64,000 nucleotides of DNA from Arthrobacter sp. ISL-48. GTDB taxonomy: Bacteria; Actinomycetota; Actinomycetes; Actinomycetales; Micrococcaceae. A program made the position numbers and the translations under genes. The stretch lies in the NCBI RefSeq assembly GCF_018613805.1, contig NZ_JAGGPL010000003.1, positions 186,001-250,000 on the forward strand. Direction: 5' to 3'. Of this stretch, positions 42,794-52,713 are shown in pieces (within the stretch, counting starts at the first letter, position 1; each line of letters begins with the position of its first letter). The notes beneath the pieces are model-generated. The model worked only from the letters and a program-made list of their open reading frames with translations, was not told where the DNA came from and searched no databases.

Positions 42794-45082
42794 GATCGCC
42801 ACGCGGTCCGTCGAGGTATGCACGCTGGCGGCCAGGATGTTCACATGGTTTTCGGACAGGATGCGTGTCACGTCGGACAGCAGCGACTTCCGGTCCAAGG
42901 CTTCCACCTGGATCTCCACCAGGAACACGCTTGATTGTGTCGGTGCCCACTCCACATCGACAATCCTGTCGGGCTGGTCCTTGAGATCGGAGACGTTGGT
43001 GCAGTCCGTGCGGTGAACCGAAACACCAGAGCCGCGTGTGACGAACCCTAGGATCGGATCGGGGGGAACCGGGGTGCAACAGCGCGCCAGCTTCACCCAG
43101 ACGTCGCCGACGCCCCGCACCACTACCCCTGAATCGGAGAAGCGGGTCTTGGCAACATGGGTAGGAATGCTGACTTCTGTAATATCTTCGTCGGTGCTCT
43201 CGTTGCCGCCGAGGCTTTCAACGAGCTTCTCCATCACGGACTGGGCGGAAGTGTGACCGTCGCCCACCCCGGCGTAGAGGCCCGAGATGTCGACGTACTT
43301 GAAGTCCTCGGCCACCGCCGCCAGGGCCTCGTGAGTCATGAGGCGCTGCAGTGGGAGGTTCTGCTTCCGCATGGCCCTGGTCAGCAGGTCCTTGCCGCGG
43401 TCGATCGCCTCTTCCCGGCGCTCCTTGCTGAACCACTGGCGGATCTTGTTCCGGGCGCGGGCGCTCTTGACGAAATGCTGCCAGTCCTGGCTGGGGCCGG
43501 CGCCTTCGGCTTTGGACGTGAAGATCTCCACCCAGTCGCCGTGGTTCAGTTCGCTGTTCAGAGGGACCAGCTTGCCGTTGACCCGTGCCCCGATGGTGCG
43601 GTGCCCCACTTCAGTGTGGACTGCGTACGCGAAGTCCACGGGGGTAGAACCGGCCGGCAATGCCATGACCTCGCCCTTGGGCGTAAAAACGAAAACCTCA
43701 CGGGCATTGATTTCGAAGCGCAACGAATCAAGGAACTCCCCGGGGTCGGAGGTTTCCTGCTGCCAGTCCACCAGGGACCTGAGCCACCCCAGATCCCCGT
43801 CGCGGGGACTGCCCGGGCCGGTCGCCGTGCGGTTGGGCTGATCCTTGTACTTCCAGTGCGCGGCCACGCCGTATTCAGCGCGGCGGTGCATTTCATGGGT
43901 CCGGATCTGGATTTCCACAGGTTTGCCGCCAGGCCCGATGACGGTGGTGTGGAGGGACTGGTACATGTTGAACTTGGGCATCGCAATGTAGTCCTTGAAA
44001 CGCCCGGGCAACGGATTCCAGCGCGAATGCATGGTCCCAAGCGCCGCGTAACAGTCCCGTACCGAGTCCACCAGTACCCGGACGCCCATCAGGTCGTTGA
44101 TGTCATCAAAGTCCTTGTCCCGGACGATCATCTTCTGATAGATCGAGTAGTAGTGCTTGGGCCTGCCCGTGATGGTCGCCTTGATCTTGGCTGTCCGGAG
44201 ATCCTCGGTGATCTGGTCCCTGATGACCCCAAGGCTCTTCTCGCGCTCCGGAGTACGGTCGCCCACCATGCGGACGATCTCCTCATAGACCTTGGGGTAC
44301 AACGCTGCGAAGGACAGGTCCTCAAGCTCCCACTTGATGGTGTTCATACCCAGCCGATGCGCCAGCGGGGCAAAGATTTCCAACGTTTCGCGCGCCTTGC
44401 GGGCGGAAGATTCCGCGGACACAAATCGCCACGTGCGCGCATTGTGCAGCCTGTCAGCCAGTTTGATCATGAGGACCCGGATGTCCTTGGCCATGGCCAC
44501 GACCATCTTGCGGACAGTCTCGGACTGGGCAGCTTCGCCGAAACTGACCTTGTCCAGCTTGGTGACGCCGTCCACCAGCATGGCGACTTCGGGGCCGAAG
44601 TCCCTTTTCAGGTCAGCCAGCGTGTACGGGGTGTCCTCTACGGTGTCATGGAGCAAGGCGGCGGCAAGGGTTGTGCCACTCAGGCCCAGTTCCGCGAGGA
44701 TCGTCGCGACCGCCACGGGGTGGGTGATGTACGGATCACCGCTCTTGCGCTTCTGCCCCCGGTGGCTGCGTTCGGCCACTTCGAAGGCGCGCTGGATGAG
44801 ATCAAAGTCCTCTTTGGGATTATTCGCCCGGACCGTCCGCAGCAGCGGTTCGAGGATGGGCGAATAGCTGGCGGCCGCTCGACCAGTCAGGCGGGCAAGC
44901 CGGGACCTGGTACGTTCGCGCCGGCCAGGAAACGTGGGGCGGGCACCGGAATTGTCCACCGGGACAACCGGTGTTGGACGTGCGGAAGCTGCGAGCCCAG
45001 TCTTCAATCCGTGGCCCGGGCTGTTGTCCCCGGCTGCCGTTGGCACCGACGCCGAACGTTCTTCCAATGAAGCACCCCTCAC
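42674..45082 (-). CDS. relA: Bifunctional (p)ppGpp synthetase/hydrolase (Rsh)
   Basis: Stringent-response enzyme of 802 residues. The HD hydrolase domain has His/Asp at 145-146 in [10 protein letters not shown] and RLHNARTWR; the synthetase domain has [15 protein letters not shown], the bifunctional RFKD motif in [10 protein letters not shown] and [17 protein letters not shown] ([21 protein letters not shown]) and C-terminal ACT domains follow. The GTG at 45082 has no good binding site. A TTG at 45067 has GAGGGG 7 bases upstream and may be the real start. The 3' end is overlapped by the AbiEi-like gene. Confidence 0.97.
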   Translation of the reverse strand: MRGASLEERSASVPTAAGDNSPGHGLKTGLAASARPTPVVPVDNSGARPTFPGRRERTRSRLARLTGRAAASYSPILEPLLRTVRANNPKEDFDLIQRAFEVAERSHRGQKRKSGDPYITHPVAVATILAELGLSGTTLAAALLHDTVEDTPYTLADLKRDFGPEVAMLVDGVTKLDKVSFGEAAQSETVRKMVVAMAKDIRVLMIKLADRLHNARTWRFVSAESSARKARETLEIFAPLAHRLGMNTIKWELEDLSFAALYPKVYEEIVRMVGDRTPEREKSLGVIRDQITEDLRTAKIKATITGRPKHYYSIYQKMIVRDKDFDDINDLMGVRVLVDSVRDCYAALGTMHSRWNPLPGRFKDYIAMPKFNMYQSLHTTVIGPGGKPVEIQIRTHEMHRRAEYGVAAHWKYKDQPNRTATGPGSPRDGDLGWLRSLVDWQQETSDPGEFLDSLRFEINAREVFVFTPKGEVMALPAGSTPVDFAYAVHTEVGHRTIGARVNGKLVPLNSELNHGDWVEIFTSKAEGAGPSQDWQHFVKSARARNKIRQWFSKERREEAIDRGKDLLTRAMRKQNLPLQRLMTHEALAAVAEDFKYVDISGLYAGVGDGHTSAQSVMEKLVESLGGNESTDEDITEVSIPTHVAKTRFSDSGVVVRGVGDVWVKLARCCTPVPPDPILGFVTRGSGVSVHRTDCTNVSDLKDQPDRIVDVEWAPTQSSVFLVEIQVEALDRKSLLSDVTRILSENHVNILAASVHTSTDRVAISRFAFEMGDPKYLSHVLSAVRRIDGVFDVYRTTGNKRRS

Positions 45083-45144
45083 GACCGTTTAATTACCTCA
45101 GTCTATTCCTCCGTCGGGGCTCCCATGTAACCGGTGCTTAAATG

Positions 45145-45192
45145 CGAACGGGCCAGCCGGCGTCGCTATTCCGACGCCGGCCGGCCCGTTCG
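45145..45192 (-). terminator. Strong terminator hairpin after secF
   Basis: Arms of 21 bases (45145-45165 and 45172-45192, starting CGAACGGGCC) pair at 20 of 21 positions around a six-base loop. It begins 10 bases after the secF stop and occupies most of the 120-base gap to rsh. It should separate the sec genes from rsh. U-tract weak. Confidence 0.82.
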
Positions 45193-45202
45193 GGAGGTTC
45201 GC

Positions 45203-46222
45203 TCAGGACTGGGCGGGTGCGGCCGCAGCGGCCGCCCGGGACGAGCCCTCGGCCCGCCGTTGCTCCACGCGCCGTGCCTGCTTTGCGAGCTCGGGTTCGT
45301 TCTGCCGAAGCCAGGCATACAACGGCGCGGCCACGAAGATGGTGGCAGCCGTGCCGATCAGGATGCCAACGAACAGGGCGAGGGACAGATCGCGCAGCGT
45401 GCCCGCCCCCAGCAGCCCGGCACCGATAAACAGGATGGCACCGACGGGGAGAATTGCCACCATCATCGTGTTGATGGAACGCACCAAAGTCTGGTTCACG
45501 GCAAGGTTGACTTCCTCGCCGAACGTCCGCCGGCTCGACGAACTTATGTCCGCCGTGTTCTCACGGATCTTGTCGAACACCACCACGGTGTCGTAGAGCG
45601 AGTAGCTGAGCACAGTCAGGAAGCCGATGATCGCCGATGGCGTCACTTCGAAATCACTGAGTGCGTAAACTCCGGCCGTGATGAACATCGTGACGAGCAT
45701 GCCGGCGATCGCGGACAGCGACATCTTCCAGGTCCTGAAGTAGAGCGCCATCAGGGCTGCCGCCAGGACCACGAAGATCACGAGCCCGAGCAGTGCCTGC
45801 TTGGTGACGTCCGCACCCCACGTGGGTCCGACGAACGTGGACGTGACCTCGTTGTCCGTGACTCCGTAGGCAGCTGTCAGGCCGGCCTTGATCTTCAAGG
45901 TCTCGTCGTCGGTGAGCTTGTCCGTCTGGATGCGCATGGTGTTGCCCGCTACGTTGGCCACGCGGGGAATGCTCCCCGGCACGACGTCCTGGACGGCCTT
46001 CTCCCCCGCACTGGTATCCGTGGTCTTGACGTTCGAGACGGTAAATTCAGAACCGCCGCGGAACTCGATGCCAAGGTTGAACCCGCCCTTGGCGACCGGG
46101 ATCAGGATGGACAGGGCCACGGCTACAGCCGCAATGAGGAACCAGATCTTCTTGGCGCCCACAAAGTTGTAGGAGCGCTTGCCGGTGTAGAGCTCGTTAC
46201 CGAAAGTGGCAAAGCTGGACAT
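45203..46222 (-). CDS. secF: Protein translocase subunit SecF
   Basis: Membrane component that uses the proton gradient to support Sec export. The 339-residue protein has six membrane segments, the first around IWFLIAAVAVALSILIPVAKGG followed by the periplasmic GIEFRGGSEFTVSNV, and the conserved VLSYSLYDTVVVFDKIREN. The C-terminal tail is cytoplasmic, basic and alanine-rich. The ATG overlaps the secD stop by one base (TAATG). Confidence 0.96.
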   Translation of the reverse strand: MSSFATFGNELYTGKRSYNFVGAKKIWFLIAAVAVALSILIPVAKGGFNLGIEFRGGSEFTVSNVKTTDTSAGEKAVQDVVPGSIPRVANVAGNTMRIQTDKLTDDETLKIKAGLTAAYGVTDNEVTSTFVGPTWGADVTKQALLGLVIFVVLAAALMALYFRTWKMSLSAIAGMLVTMFITAGVYALSDFEVTPSAIIGFLTVLSYSLYDTVVVFDKIRENTADISSSSRRTFGEEVNLAVNQTLVRSINTMMVAILPVGAILFIGAGLLGAGTLRDLSLALFVGILIGTAATIFVAAPLYAWLRQNEPELAKQARRVEQRRAEGSSRAAAAAAPAQS

Positions 46223-47979
46223 TATTTGGTCTCCTTGGCTGCGCTCTTGGAGGAGCCGGCGAGCTGCTCCTGCTTTTCCGCGAGGCGGCGTTCCGCGATG
46301 GTCATCCGGCGTTCGGCCTCGGCTGCGGCTCCGGCGTTCTTGGCCCGGACGACTTGAGGCTTCGCATCCGGCGTCCGGAGGCGGCCGGCACCGCGGTACA
46401 GCGGAACGGCGCCGAGCCGCTTCGGGTCAAGGCCGGAGAAGCGGTGGCCTTCGCCAAAGAACCTGGTCCTCGCCAGCACCTGCAGCATCGGGTGGGTGAA
46501 CATGAAGACCACGAGGAGGTCGGCGATGGCGGTCAGGCCGAGGGTAAAAGCAAAGCCACGGACGTTGCCGACCGCTACGAAGTACAGCACCAGGGCTGCG
46601 AGAAGGTTGACCGCCTTCGAGGCAAGGACGGTGCGCTTGGCGCGCTTCCAGCCGTTTTCCACCGCTGAAACCAGGCCGCGGCCCTCACGCAGCTCATCAC
46701 GGATGCGCTCGAAGTAAACGATGAAGGAGTCTGCGGTCTGGCCGATAGCCACGATGAGGCCGGCCACACCCGCCAGGGACAGCCGGTAGTTCTCAGTCCA
46801 GCCCAGGATCGCGATGGCCAGGTATGTCAGGGCGCCTGCCACCACGAGCGACGCGATCGTGACAAAGCCCAGGGCACGGTACTGGAACAGCGAGTACACG
46901 ACCACCAGCAGCAGGCCAATCACGCCAGCCAGGAGTCCCATGCGGAGCTGTTCGCCACCCAGGGTCGCGGAAATCTGCTGCTCACTTTGGATTTCGAAGC
47001 TGATGGGAAGCGCTCCGAAACGGAGCTGGTCGGACAACGCCTTTGCCGTCTGCTCAGTGAACCCGCCGGTGATCTGGGGCCGGCCATCAGTAATGACGGC
47101 AAGGGCCCGCGGTGCGGAGATGACCTGGTCATCCAGCACAATGGCGAACTGCGCCTTGGGATCGGTGCCCGATTCGCCGCCGGCTGCGGCGTAGAACTGG
47201 TTCAGCCGTTCAGTGACCTCTTTGAACTTGGCCGTGCCGTCCTGGTCGAACTGGATATTGACGGCCCATTCATTGGTGACAGCACCCTGTGCGCCCTGCT
47301 TGAGCTGGAAGGAGGAAGTGACAATGTTGGTGCCCTTGACCTCCACCGGACCAAGGATGTACTTGACCGCGGGCGAAGATGCCGTGGCCGGCTGGCAGGT
47401 CGCCAGCGGCTTGGTGGGATCCGAGCGCTCCTGCTTATCCTGCGACGGGTTGTCGCAGTCCAGCGTTTCGAATTTCCGGTACACATCAGCCGTGATCCAG
47501 TTGGTGTCGCTGCTGTTCGCAGGTTCGGCCGTCGGCTTGGGCAACTGGTCCTCGGGCGTCAGGGACTCCGTGGGGACAGCGGCACCGGCTCCGTTGAGCA
47601 GCACCGGGCGGAAGTTCATGTCCGCCGAGGCCTGGATGAGGGCCCTGGTCTGCGTTGACGGGGTTCCAGGAAGGCTTACCACCACGTTGCGGCCGGACTG
47701 GGTGCTGATTTCGGCTTCTGCAACGCCTGAACCGTCAACACGCTGCCTGATGATGGCGACCGCCTGGTTGAGTTGGTCTTCGTTAATGTCCGAACCGCCC
47801 TCAACCTTGGGCGCCAGGATCATCTGGGTGCCGCCTTCGAGGTCCAGCGCGAGCTTGGGAGCCCAGCTCGCCTGTCCGGCCATGGTGCCGCCGGCCAGGA
47901 CCGCGGTCAGCACGGCGAGTACCACGCCGAGCCATACCAGTACTCTGAGTCCTGATTTCTTGGGGCCAGTTCGTGCCAT
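46222..47979 (-). CDS. secD: Protein translocase subunit SecD
   Basis: A 585-residue partner of SecF. N-terminal membrane helix (GLRVLVWLGVVLAVLTAVLAG), then the P1-type periplasmic region with LALDLEGGTQMIL, an inserted Pro/Thr-rich stretch, and six C-terminal membrane segments with LAGVAGLIVAIGQTADSFIVYFERIRDE. Actinobacterial SecD has the basic, coiled-coil-like C-terminal tail seen here (AEAERRMTIAERRLAEKQEQ). A hairpin separates it from yajC. Confidence 0.97.
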   Translation of the reverse strand: MARTGPKKSGLRVLVWLGVVLAVLTAVLAGGTMAGQASWAPKLALDLEGGTQMILAPKVEGGSDINEDQLNQAVAIIRQRVDGSGVAEAEISTQSGRNVVVSLPGTPSTQTRALIQASADMNFRPVLLNGAGAAVPTESLTPEDQLPKPTAEPANSSDTNWITADVYRKFETLDCDNPSQDKQERSDPTKPLATCQPATASSPAVKYILGPVEVKGTNIVTSSFQLKQGAQGAVTNEWAVNIQFDQDGTAKFKEVTERLNQFYAAAGGESGTDPKAQFAIVLDDQVISAPRALAVITDGRPQITGGFTEQTAKALSDQLRFGALPISFEIQSEQQISATLGGEQLRMGLLAGVIGLLLVVVYSLFQYRALGFVTIASLVVAGALTYLAIAILGWTENYRLSLAGVAGLIVAIGQTADSFIVYFERIRDELREGRGLVSAVENGWKRAKRTVLASKAVNLLAALVLYFVAVGNVRGFAFTLGLTAIADLLVVFMFTHPMLQVLARTRFFGEGHRFSGLDPKRLGAVPLYRGAGRLRTPDAKPQVVRAKNAGAAAEAERRMTIAERRLAEKQEQLAGSSKSAAKETK

Positions 47980-48008
47980 TGTCGATCTTTCTCTTATTTA
48001 CGGAGGAA

Positions 48009-48040
48009 CCGCCGGTGCGAGTCTCTGCTCCCACCGGCGG
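48009..48040 (-). other. Intercistronic hairpin between yajC and secD
   Basis: A perfect 9-base-pair stem (CCGCCGGTG at 48009-48017, CACCGGCGG at 48032-48040) with a 14-base loop lies in the 113-base gap between yajC and secD, about 30 bases before secD. It could lower transcription or stabilise one end of a processed mRNA. No U-tract. Confidence 0.45.
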
Positions 48041-48092
48041 TAGTCCGCAGCCGTAGAGGTGTGTAACGCGGTGTGCCGTGCGGCACCGCGGA

Positions 48093-48539
48093 CTAGCTGT
48101 CCTTCTTGCCCTCATCGTTGAGGCGCTTGAGGGTTTCGTCCGGCGTCTCGGGAGTTGCCGTTGCGGTTTCCTCAGGGGCGAGGGAAGATGCGTCATCGGG
48201 GATGACAGTGGGCTCATCTTCGCCCACCACGGCCGGCTCCACGATCTTGGTGACTGCCTGGCGGTGAACTGTGGCGACGTTTCCGGGCGAGAGTTCCAGT
48301 ACTACCTTGTTTTCGTCATCGTCAATGGACACAATCCGCCCAAAGAGACCGAAGCTGGTCATGACCTCTACTCCCGGCTCGAACTGGGACTGCAGTGTTG
48401 CCTGCTGATCCCTGGTTTTCTTGTTGCGGCGGAACATCATGAAGATGAAGATTCCGAGCATCACAAAGAGCAGGATCGTCATGATGTCGATGCCGCCGCC
48501 GGGCTGAGTGGTGGTCTGGGCAGTTATATGTCCGAACAC
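48093..48539 (-). CDS. yajC: Preprotein translocase subunit YajC
   Basis: A 148-residue accessory Sec subunit. One membrane helix (IMTILLFVMLGIFIFMMF) is followed by RRNKKTRDQQATLQSQFEPG and a KOW-like beta domain (VEVMTSFGLFGRIVSIDDDEN). The C-terminal tail is acidic and Thr/Pro-rich. I chose the GTG at 48539, which gives a short N-terminus before the helix. The frame is open up to 48629 but that part (MAGMQHFARPPGSK...) is not family-like. GGAA about 8 bases upstream is the only binding-site candidate. Confidence 0.88.
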   Translation of the reverse strand: MFGHITAQTTTQPGGGIDIMTILLFVMLGIFIFMMFRRNKKTRDQQATLQSQFEPGVEVMTSFGLFGRIVSIDDDENKVVLELSPGNVATVHRQAVTKIVEPAVVGEDEPTVIPDDASSLAPEETATATPETPDETLKRLNDEGKKDS

Positions 48540-48715
48540 GGGGAAGTTCCATTCTGTGCATGCGTAGCTGATTGACAGCGCCGTCCGCTTTGAACCGGGT
48601 GGCCTGGCAAAGTGCTGCATGCCAGCCACGGCAGCTGGTGGGCCGCCTGCGGGAACAAAGACCCGAACGTGCCGAGCGTCATACCAGTCTAATGGGAAAA
48701 GCTGAAAGGACGGTG

Positions 48716-49804
48716 CTATTGGCTGTTCGGGGCCCAGTCCGCTGCAGGTTCGCCGCTCTCCGCGTCCGTTTCGAAAAGGTCCAGGGGCTCCTGCCCGAAG
48801 ACTCCGGCGGGAACGGCGTAGCCCAGGTGCGTCCAGGCGGGTGCCATGGCGATGCGGCCTCGAGGGGTCCGGCCCAGCAGCCCTTCCCGCACAAGGAACG
48901 GCTCCGCCACCGTTTCCACGGTCTCGGTTTCCTCCCCCACGGCAATGGCCAGGGTTGAGAGCCCTACCGGTCCGCCACCGAACTTGGTGATCAGGGCTTC
49001 AAGAACGGCTCGGTCCAGCCTGTCCAGGCCCCGCTTGTCCACCTCATACATATCGAGGGCGGCGGAGGCGGCGCGGGCGTCGATCTGTTCGATCCCGTGC
49101 ACCAGCGCCCAGTCGCGGACGCGCCGAAGGAGCCGGTTGGCGATGCGGGGTGTGCCTCTGGACCGGCCAGCGATCTCGCTGAACCCGGCAGAGTTGACCT
49201 TTAGGTCCAGTAGGCCTGCGGATCTCCGGAGCACCAGTTCGAGCTCTGCCACCGAGTAGAACTCCAGGTGCCCGGTGAAACCGAACCTGTCACGCAACGG
49301 TCCTGGCAGCAGTCCGGCGCGGGTGGTCGCGCCGACCAGGGTGAAGGGCGGAAGCTCCAGGGGAATTGCGGTGGCGCCGGCACCCTTGCCCACCACGATG
49401 TCCACCCGGAAGTCTTCCATTGCCATGTAGAGCATTTCCTCAGCCGGCCTGGACATCCGGTGGATTTCGTCCAGGAAGAGGACCTCGCCCTCTGAGAGCG
49501 AGGAAAGAATGGCTGCGAGGTCACCGGCATGCTGGATGGCTGGGCCGCTGCTAATCCTCAACGGCGCGCTCATTTCGGACGCCACGATCATGGCGAGCGT
49601 GGTTTTGCCCAGCCCGGGCGGCCCTGAGAACAGCACGTGGTCTGCGCTCCGGCCGCGCATCCGGGAGGCCTGCAGGACCAGCGAGAGCTGCTTGCGGACG
49701 CGGTGCTGGCCTACGAAGTCGTGAAGGTTCTTGGGCCTGAGGGCAGCTTCAATGACCCGGTCCTCGGGTTCCTCTCCAGCCGCAACCACCGACTGCTCAG
49801 CCAC
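48716..49804 (-). CDS. ruvB: Holliday-junction helicase RuvB
   Basis: Motor ATPase of branch migration. The 362-residue protein has Walker [12 protein letters not shown] from residue 61, Walker [10 protein letters not shown], sensor [14 protein letters not shown], and the C-terminal winged helix with [14 protein letters not shown]. Its ATG overlaps the ruvA stop by 8 bases. Last gene of ruvCAB; the yajC start is 176 bases further on. Confidence 0.98.
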   Translation of the reverse strand: MAEQSVVAAGEEPEDRVIEAALRPKNLHDFVGQHRVRKQLSLVLQASRMRGRSADHVLFSGPPGLGKTTLAMIVASEMSAPLRISSGPAIQHAGDLAAILSSLSEGEVLFLDEIHRMSRPAEEMLYMAMEDFRVDIVVGKGAGATAIPLELPPFTLVGATTRAGLLPGPLRDRFGFTGHLEFYSVAELELVLRRSAGLLDLKVNSAGFSEIAGRSRGTPRIANRLLRRVRDWALVHGIEQIDARAASAALDMYEVDKRGLDRLDRAVLEALITKFGGGPVGLSTLAIAVGEETETVETVAEPFLVREGLLGRTPRGRIAMAPAWTHLGYAVPAGVFGQEPLDLFETDAESGEPAADWAPNSQ

Positions 49805-50441
49805 GGCTGCCTACGCGGTTCCCGGCCCGCGCGCCGTCCTGGCCTAGCCAGCGGAGTGTCGTCCGAAGGATTTCGGCCACATTGCCGCGGCCCGACAAGT
49901 CCGGGGAGTCTTCGAGTGCCTTGTCGATGCTTGAGGTGGCATCCTTTTCCGACCACCCCAGACTGGTCATGGCCGCGACTACCTGCGGCTTCCAGGCCGC
50001 TTCCGAGGAAGCAGCGGGAAGGGGAGCTCCTTGGGTGCCATGCGGTACCAACTTGCCCGCGAGCTCCAGAACAATCCTCCCTGCCACCTTGGGGCCGATA
50101 CCGGGCACTTTCGTGAACGTTTTGCTGTCCCCGGTGTGCGCTGCCACCCGGATGGCTTCTGGTTCGTGGACGGCCAGCACCGCAAGGGCGAGCCGCGGCC
50201 CCACCCCGCTGACACTGAGGAGGACGTCGAAGACTTCACGCTCGTCGTCGGAAGCAAACCCGAAAAGGGTCAGCGAATCCTCACGCACGATCAGCGAGGT
50301 GAACAGCTTGCCTTCCTCCCCGGTACGCAGCCGGCTGAGGGTCTGCGGGGTGGCGTTGACGCTCATCCCTGCGCCGTTGAGGTCGATCACGGCCGTGGAA
50401 AGACCAACGTGGGCAACTGTTCCGCGGAGGAAACTGATCAA
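49797..50441 (-). CDS. ruvA: Holliday-junction branch-migration protein RuvA
   Basis: Tetrameric junction-binding protein. The 214-residue sequence has the OB-fold N-terminus [13 protein letters not shown], two helix-hairpin-helix segments ([17 protein letters not shown] and [17 protein letters not shown]), and the C-terminal RuvB-contact domain [19 protein letters not shown]. It follows ruvC by 98 bases. Confidence 0.97.
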   Translation of the reverse strand: MISFLRGTVAHVGLSTAVIDLNGAGMSVNATPQTLSRLRTGEEGKLFTSLIVREDSLTLFGFASDDEREVFDVLLSVSGVGPRLALAVLAVHEPEAIRVAAHTGDSKTFTKVPGIGPKVAGRIVLELAGKLVPHGTQGAPLPAASSEAAWKPQVVAAMTSLGWSEKDATSSIDKALEDSPDLSGRGNVAEILRTTLRWLGQDGARAGNRVGSRG

Positions 50442-50539
50442 GCCGGGCTCCTGGTGTACCGCCGGGCCGCCATCTGGAAGGAGGACAGGACCGGCTATCC
50501 GAACATATCTACGAATACCCTAGCAAGCTGGGAGGACAT

Positions 50540-51118
50540 TCACCGTGCGCGGCGCGCCTTCGCTTCGGCATCCGCCCATGCCCGCTGGGCCGGCGTCAGC
50601 GACAAGCTTCCGGGCCCCGTGGTGGATACACTGGCGCCGCTTCCCGCCCGCCACGCGTGCGTGATGGCAAGAGCCAGCGCGTCGGCGGCATCTGCCGGGC
50701 GCGGCGGTGCGTCCAGCCTGAGGATTTTGGTGACCAGTTTTGTCACTGCCTCCTTGTTGGAGGTTCCGCTGCCGGTGACAGCAGCCTTGACCTCCGACGG
50801 CGTGTGAAGCGCCACCGGGATGCCGCGGCGGGCTGCGGCGGCGATCACCACCCCGGACGCCTGCGCCACTCCCATCACTGTGCTGACATTGAGCTGCGAG
50901 AAAACGCGCTCGACAGCCAGGACGTGGGGTTCGTAACGATCCAGCCACTCATCGATGGCCAGGGCGATCACCAGCAGCCTCCGGTCGAGGGTTTCTTCAG
51001 GGGACGTACCGACCACACCGACCGCAACCATGGTGGCCCGCCTGTTCCGCTCGACGTCGACTACCCCGATGCCGCAGCGGGTCAGCCCCGGGTCAACCCC
51101 CAGTACTCGCAGCGTCAC
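50540..51118 (-). CDS. ruvC: Crossover junction endodeoxyribonuclease RuvC
   Basis: Resolves Holliday junctions by paired nicks. Active-site acidic residues: Asp9 in [11 protein letters not shown], Glu70 in [11 protein letters not shown], and Asp143/Asp146 in [10 protein letters not shown]. At 192 residues it is normal. It is 35 bases after yebC. No LexA-type palindrome is visible just upstream. Confidence 0.97.
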   Translation of the reverse strand: MTLRVLGVDPGLTRCGIGVVDVERNRRATMVAVGVVGTSPEETLDRRLLVIALAIDEWLDRYEPHVLAVERVFSQLNVSTVMGVAQASGVVIAAAARRGIPVALHTPSEVKAAVTGSGTSNKEAVTKLVTKILRLDAPPRPADAADALALAITHAWRAGSGASVSTTGPGSLSLTPAQRAWADAEAKARRAR

Positions 51119-51153
51119 TGTGCCGCAGCCGCCCTAACCCGCAAGGCGGAGGA

Positions 51154-51909
51154 TCACTCGGCTTCCAGGGCGGCCTGGACTTCGTCGCTGAGGTCGGCGT
51201 TACTGTAGACGTTCTGCACGTCGTCGAGGTCTTCCAGTGCGTCAACCAGCTTCAGGAACTTCTTCGCGGCATCCACGTCGAGGGGCACTTCCATGGAGGG
51301 CACGAACTCGGCCTCGTCGGTGTCGTAATCGATCCCGGCGTCCTTCAGGGCGTCACGGACGGCCTGAAGATCCTTCGGATCCGAGTGGATTTCGAACGTC
51401 TCGCCGTTGTCCTTGACTTCCTCGGCGCCGGCGTCGAGGACGGCCATCAGGACGTCGTCCTCGGTCAGCTCCTTCTTGGGCAGGGACACCACGCCCTTGC
51501 GGCTGAAAAGGTAGCTCACGGAGCCGGGATCGGCAATGGTGCCGCCGTTGCGGGAAATGGCAAGGCGGACTTCGGAGGCCGCACGGTTCTTGTTGTCGGT
51601 GAGGCACTCGATGAGGAGCGCCGAGCCCTGGGGCCCGCGGGCCTCGTACATGATCTCGGTATAGTCCACCACTTCGCCGGTCAGGCCTGCACCGCGCTTG
51701 ATGGCGCGGTCGATGTTGTCGGCCGGGACCGAGGTCTTCTTGGCCTTGGTGACGGCAAGTTCAAGGCTGGGGTTGCCGGAAAGGTCCGGGCCGCCCATGC
51801 GGGCGGCGACTTCGATGTTCTTGATCAGCTTGGCGAACGACTTGGCGCGGCGGCTATCGAGGATGGCCTTCTTGTGCTTGGTCGTTGCCCATTTGGAGTG
51901 GCCTGACAT
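51154..51909 (-). CDS. YebC/PmpR-family transcriptional regulator
   Basis: A 251-residue protein of the YebC/PmpR/TACO1 type. The N-terminus [21 protein letters not shown] and [20 protein letters not shown] segment ([20 protein letters not shown]) are diagnostic. Members act as DNA-binding regulators, and some affect translation of proline stretches. Adjacency to ruvC and pdxT is conserved in actinobacteria. It starts 3 bases after the pdxT stop. Confidence 0.95.
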   Translation of the reverse strand: MSGHSKWATTKHKKAILDSRRAKSFAKLIKNIEVAARMGGPDLSGNPSLELAVTKAKKTSVPADNIDRAIKRGAGLTGEVVDYTEIMYEARGPQGSALLIECLTDNKNRAASEVRLAISRNGGTIADPGSVSYLFSRKGVVSLPKKELTEDDVLMAVLDAGAEEVKDNGETFEIHSDPKDLQAVRDALKDAGIDYDTDEAEFVPSMEVPLDVDAAKKFLKLVDALEDLDDVQNVYSNADLSDEVQAALEAE

Positions 51910-51912
51910 GCT

Positions 51913-52623
51913 TTACGCTTCTCCTCTGATCATTCGGATAAAAAGTTCGTGTACGCGTTTTTCCCCGGTCACTTCCGGGTGGAAGGAGGTGGCCAGCAGG
52001 TGGCCCGAACGCACTGCAACAATTCTAGCGGCCCCCGGCAGCGTGGCAGCGTGGGATGCGTGGGCAGGGTCGGCCGGCTCCACCTGGGCGAGGACCTCCA
52101 CTCCGGGGCCGACCCGCTCCACCCACGGCCCGCGGATGAAGACGGCGTGGACTGGCGCAACGCCGTCGTCCGTGGCGCTGAACTCCAGGCTTTTGAAGTC
52201 AAGGTCGGTTTCGAAGGACTCCCGCTGCCGCCCGAAAGCGTTGCGGCGCACGGTGATGTCCAGGCCGCCGAAGGTCCGCTGCGGTTCGCCCGCAAGGTCG
52301 GTGGCGGGGTCGGCGATCTCGTCGGCGAGGAGGATCATCCCCGCACAGGAGCCGTACACCGGCAGGCCACCACGGATGCTTTCCTGCAGCGGCTCCGCCA
52401 GGTCAAAGGCCCGGGCCAGCTTGTCGATGGCAGTTGACTCACCGCCGGGGATGATGAGCCCGTCCAGGCCCTCAAGCTCGGCTGGGCGGCGGATCCCGAC
52501 GCCGGAAGCACCGGCCGCCTCGACCACCCGGAGGTGCTCGCGGAAGTCGCCCTGGAGTGCCAGGACGCCGATCCGAAGGCCTGAGCCCACAGGTGCGGGA
52601 GCTGCCGAAAGGGGTTTTGTCAT
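51913..52623 (-). CDS. pdxT: Pyridoxal 5'-phosphate synthase glutaminase subunit
   Basis: Supplies ammonia to PdxS for vitamin B6 synthesis. Class I glutaminase with [10 protein letters not shown], the nucleophile Cys93 in [12 protein letters not shown], and the His/Glu pair in [10 protein letters not shown]. The 236-residue length is normal; a Pro/Ala-rich N-terminus of ~15 residues precedes [14 protein letters not shown]. PdxS is encoded 5.6 kb away (58241) rather than adjacent. Divergent from murT. Confidence 0.96.
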   Translation of the reverse strand: MTKPLSAAPAPVGSGLRIGVLALQGDFREHLRVVEAAGASGVGIRRPAELEGLDGLIIPGGESTAIDKLARAFDLAEPLQESIRGGLPVYGSCAGMILLADEIADPATDLAGEPQRTFGGLDITVRRNAFGRQRESFETDLDFKSLEFSATDDGVAPVHAVFIRGPWVERVGPGVEVLAQVEPADPAHASHAATLPGAARIVAVRSGHLLATSFHPEVTGEKRVHELFIRMIRGEA

Positions 52624-52700
52624 TCATTCAGCATAATGCGCCCGCCGGGCCAGGGGCTTTCGAGCAGCCGCCGGGGCCGGGTTTTATGCCGCTGCTGGGA

Positions 52701-52713
52701 TATATTACTGAGC
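52701..52713 (+). promoter_or_regulatory. Predicted -10 box of murT for a leaderless mRNA
   Basis: TATATT (52701-52706) lies seven bases before the murT ATG at 52714, so transcription should start at or next to that ATG. No ribosome binding site precedes the ATG. The -35 region (near 52678-52684) is weak, so this rests on the -10 box and the missing binding site. Confidence 0.45.

Noticed and set aside
43157..45070. 637-codon open frame on the plus strand
   Set aside because: Antisense shadow of rsh.
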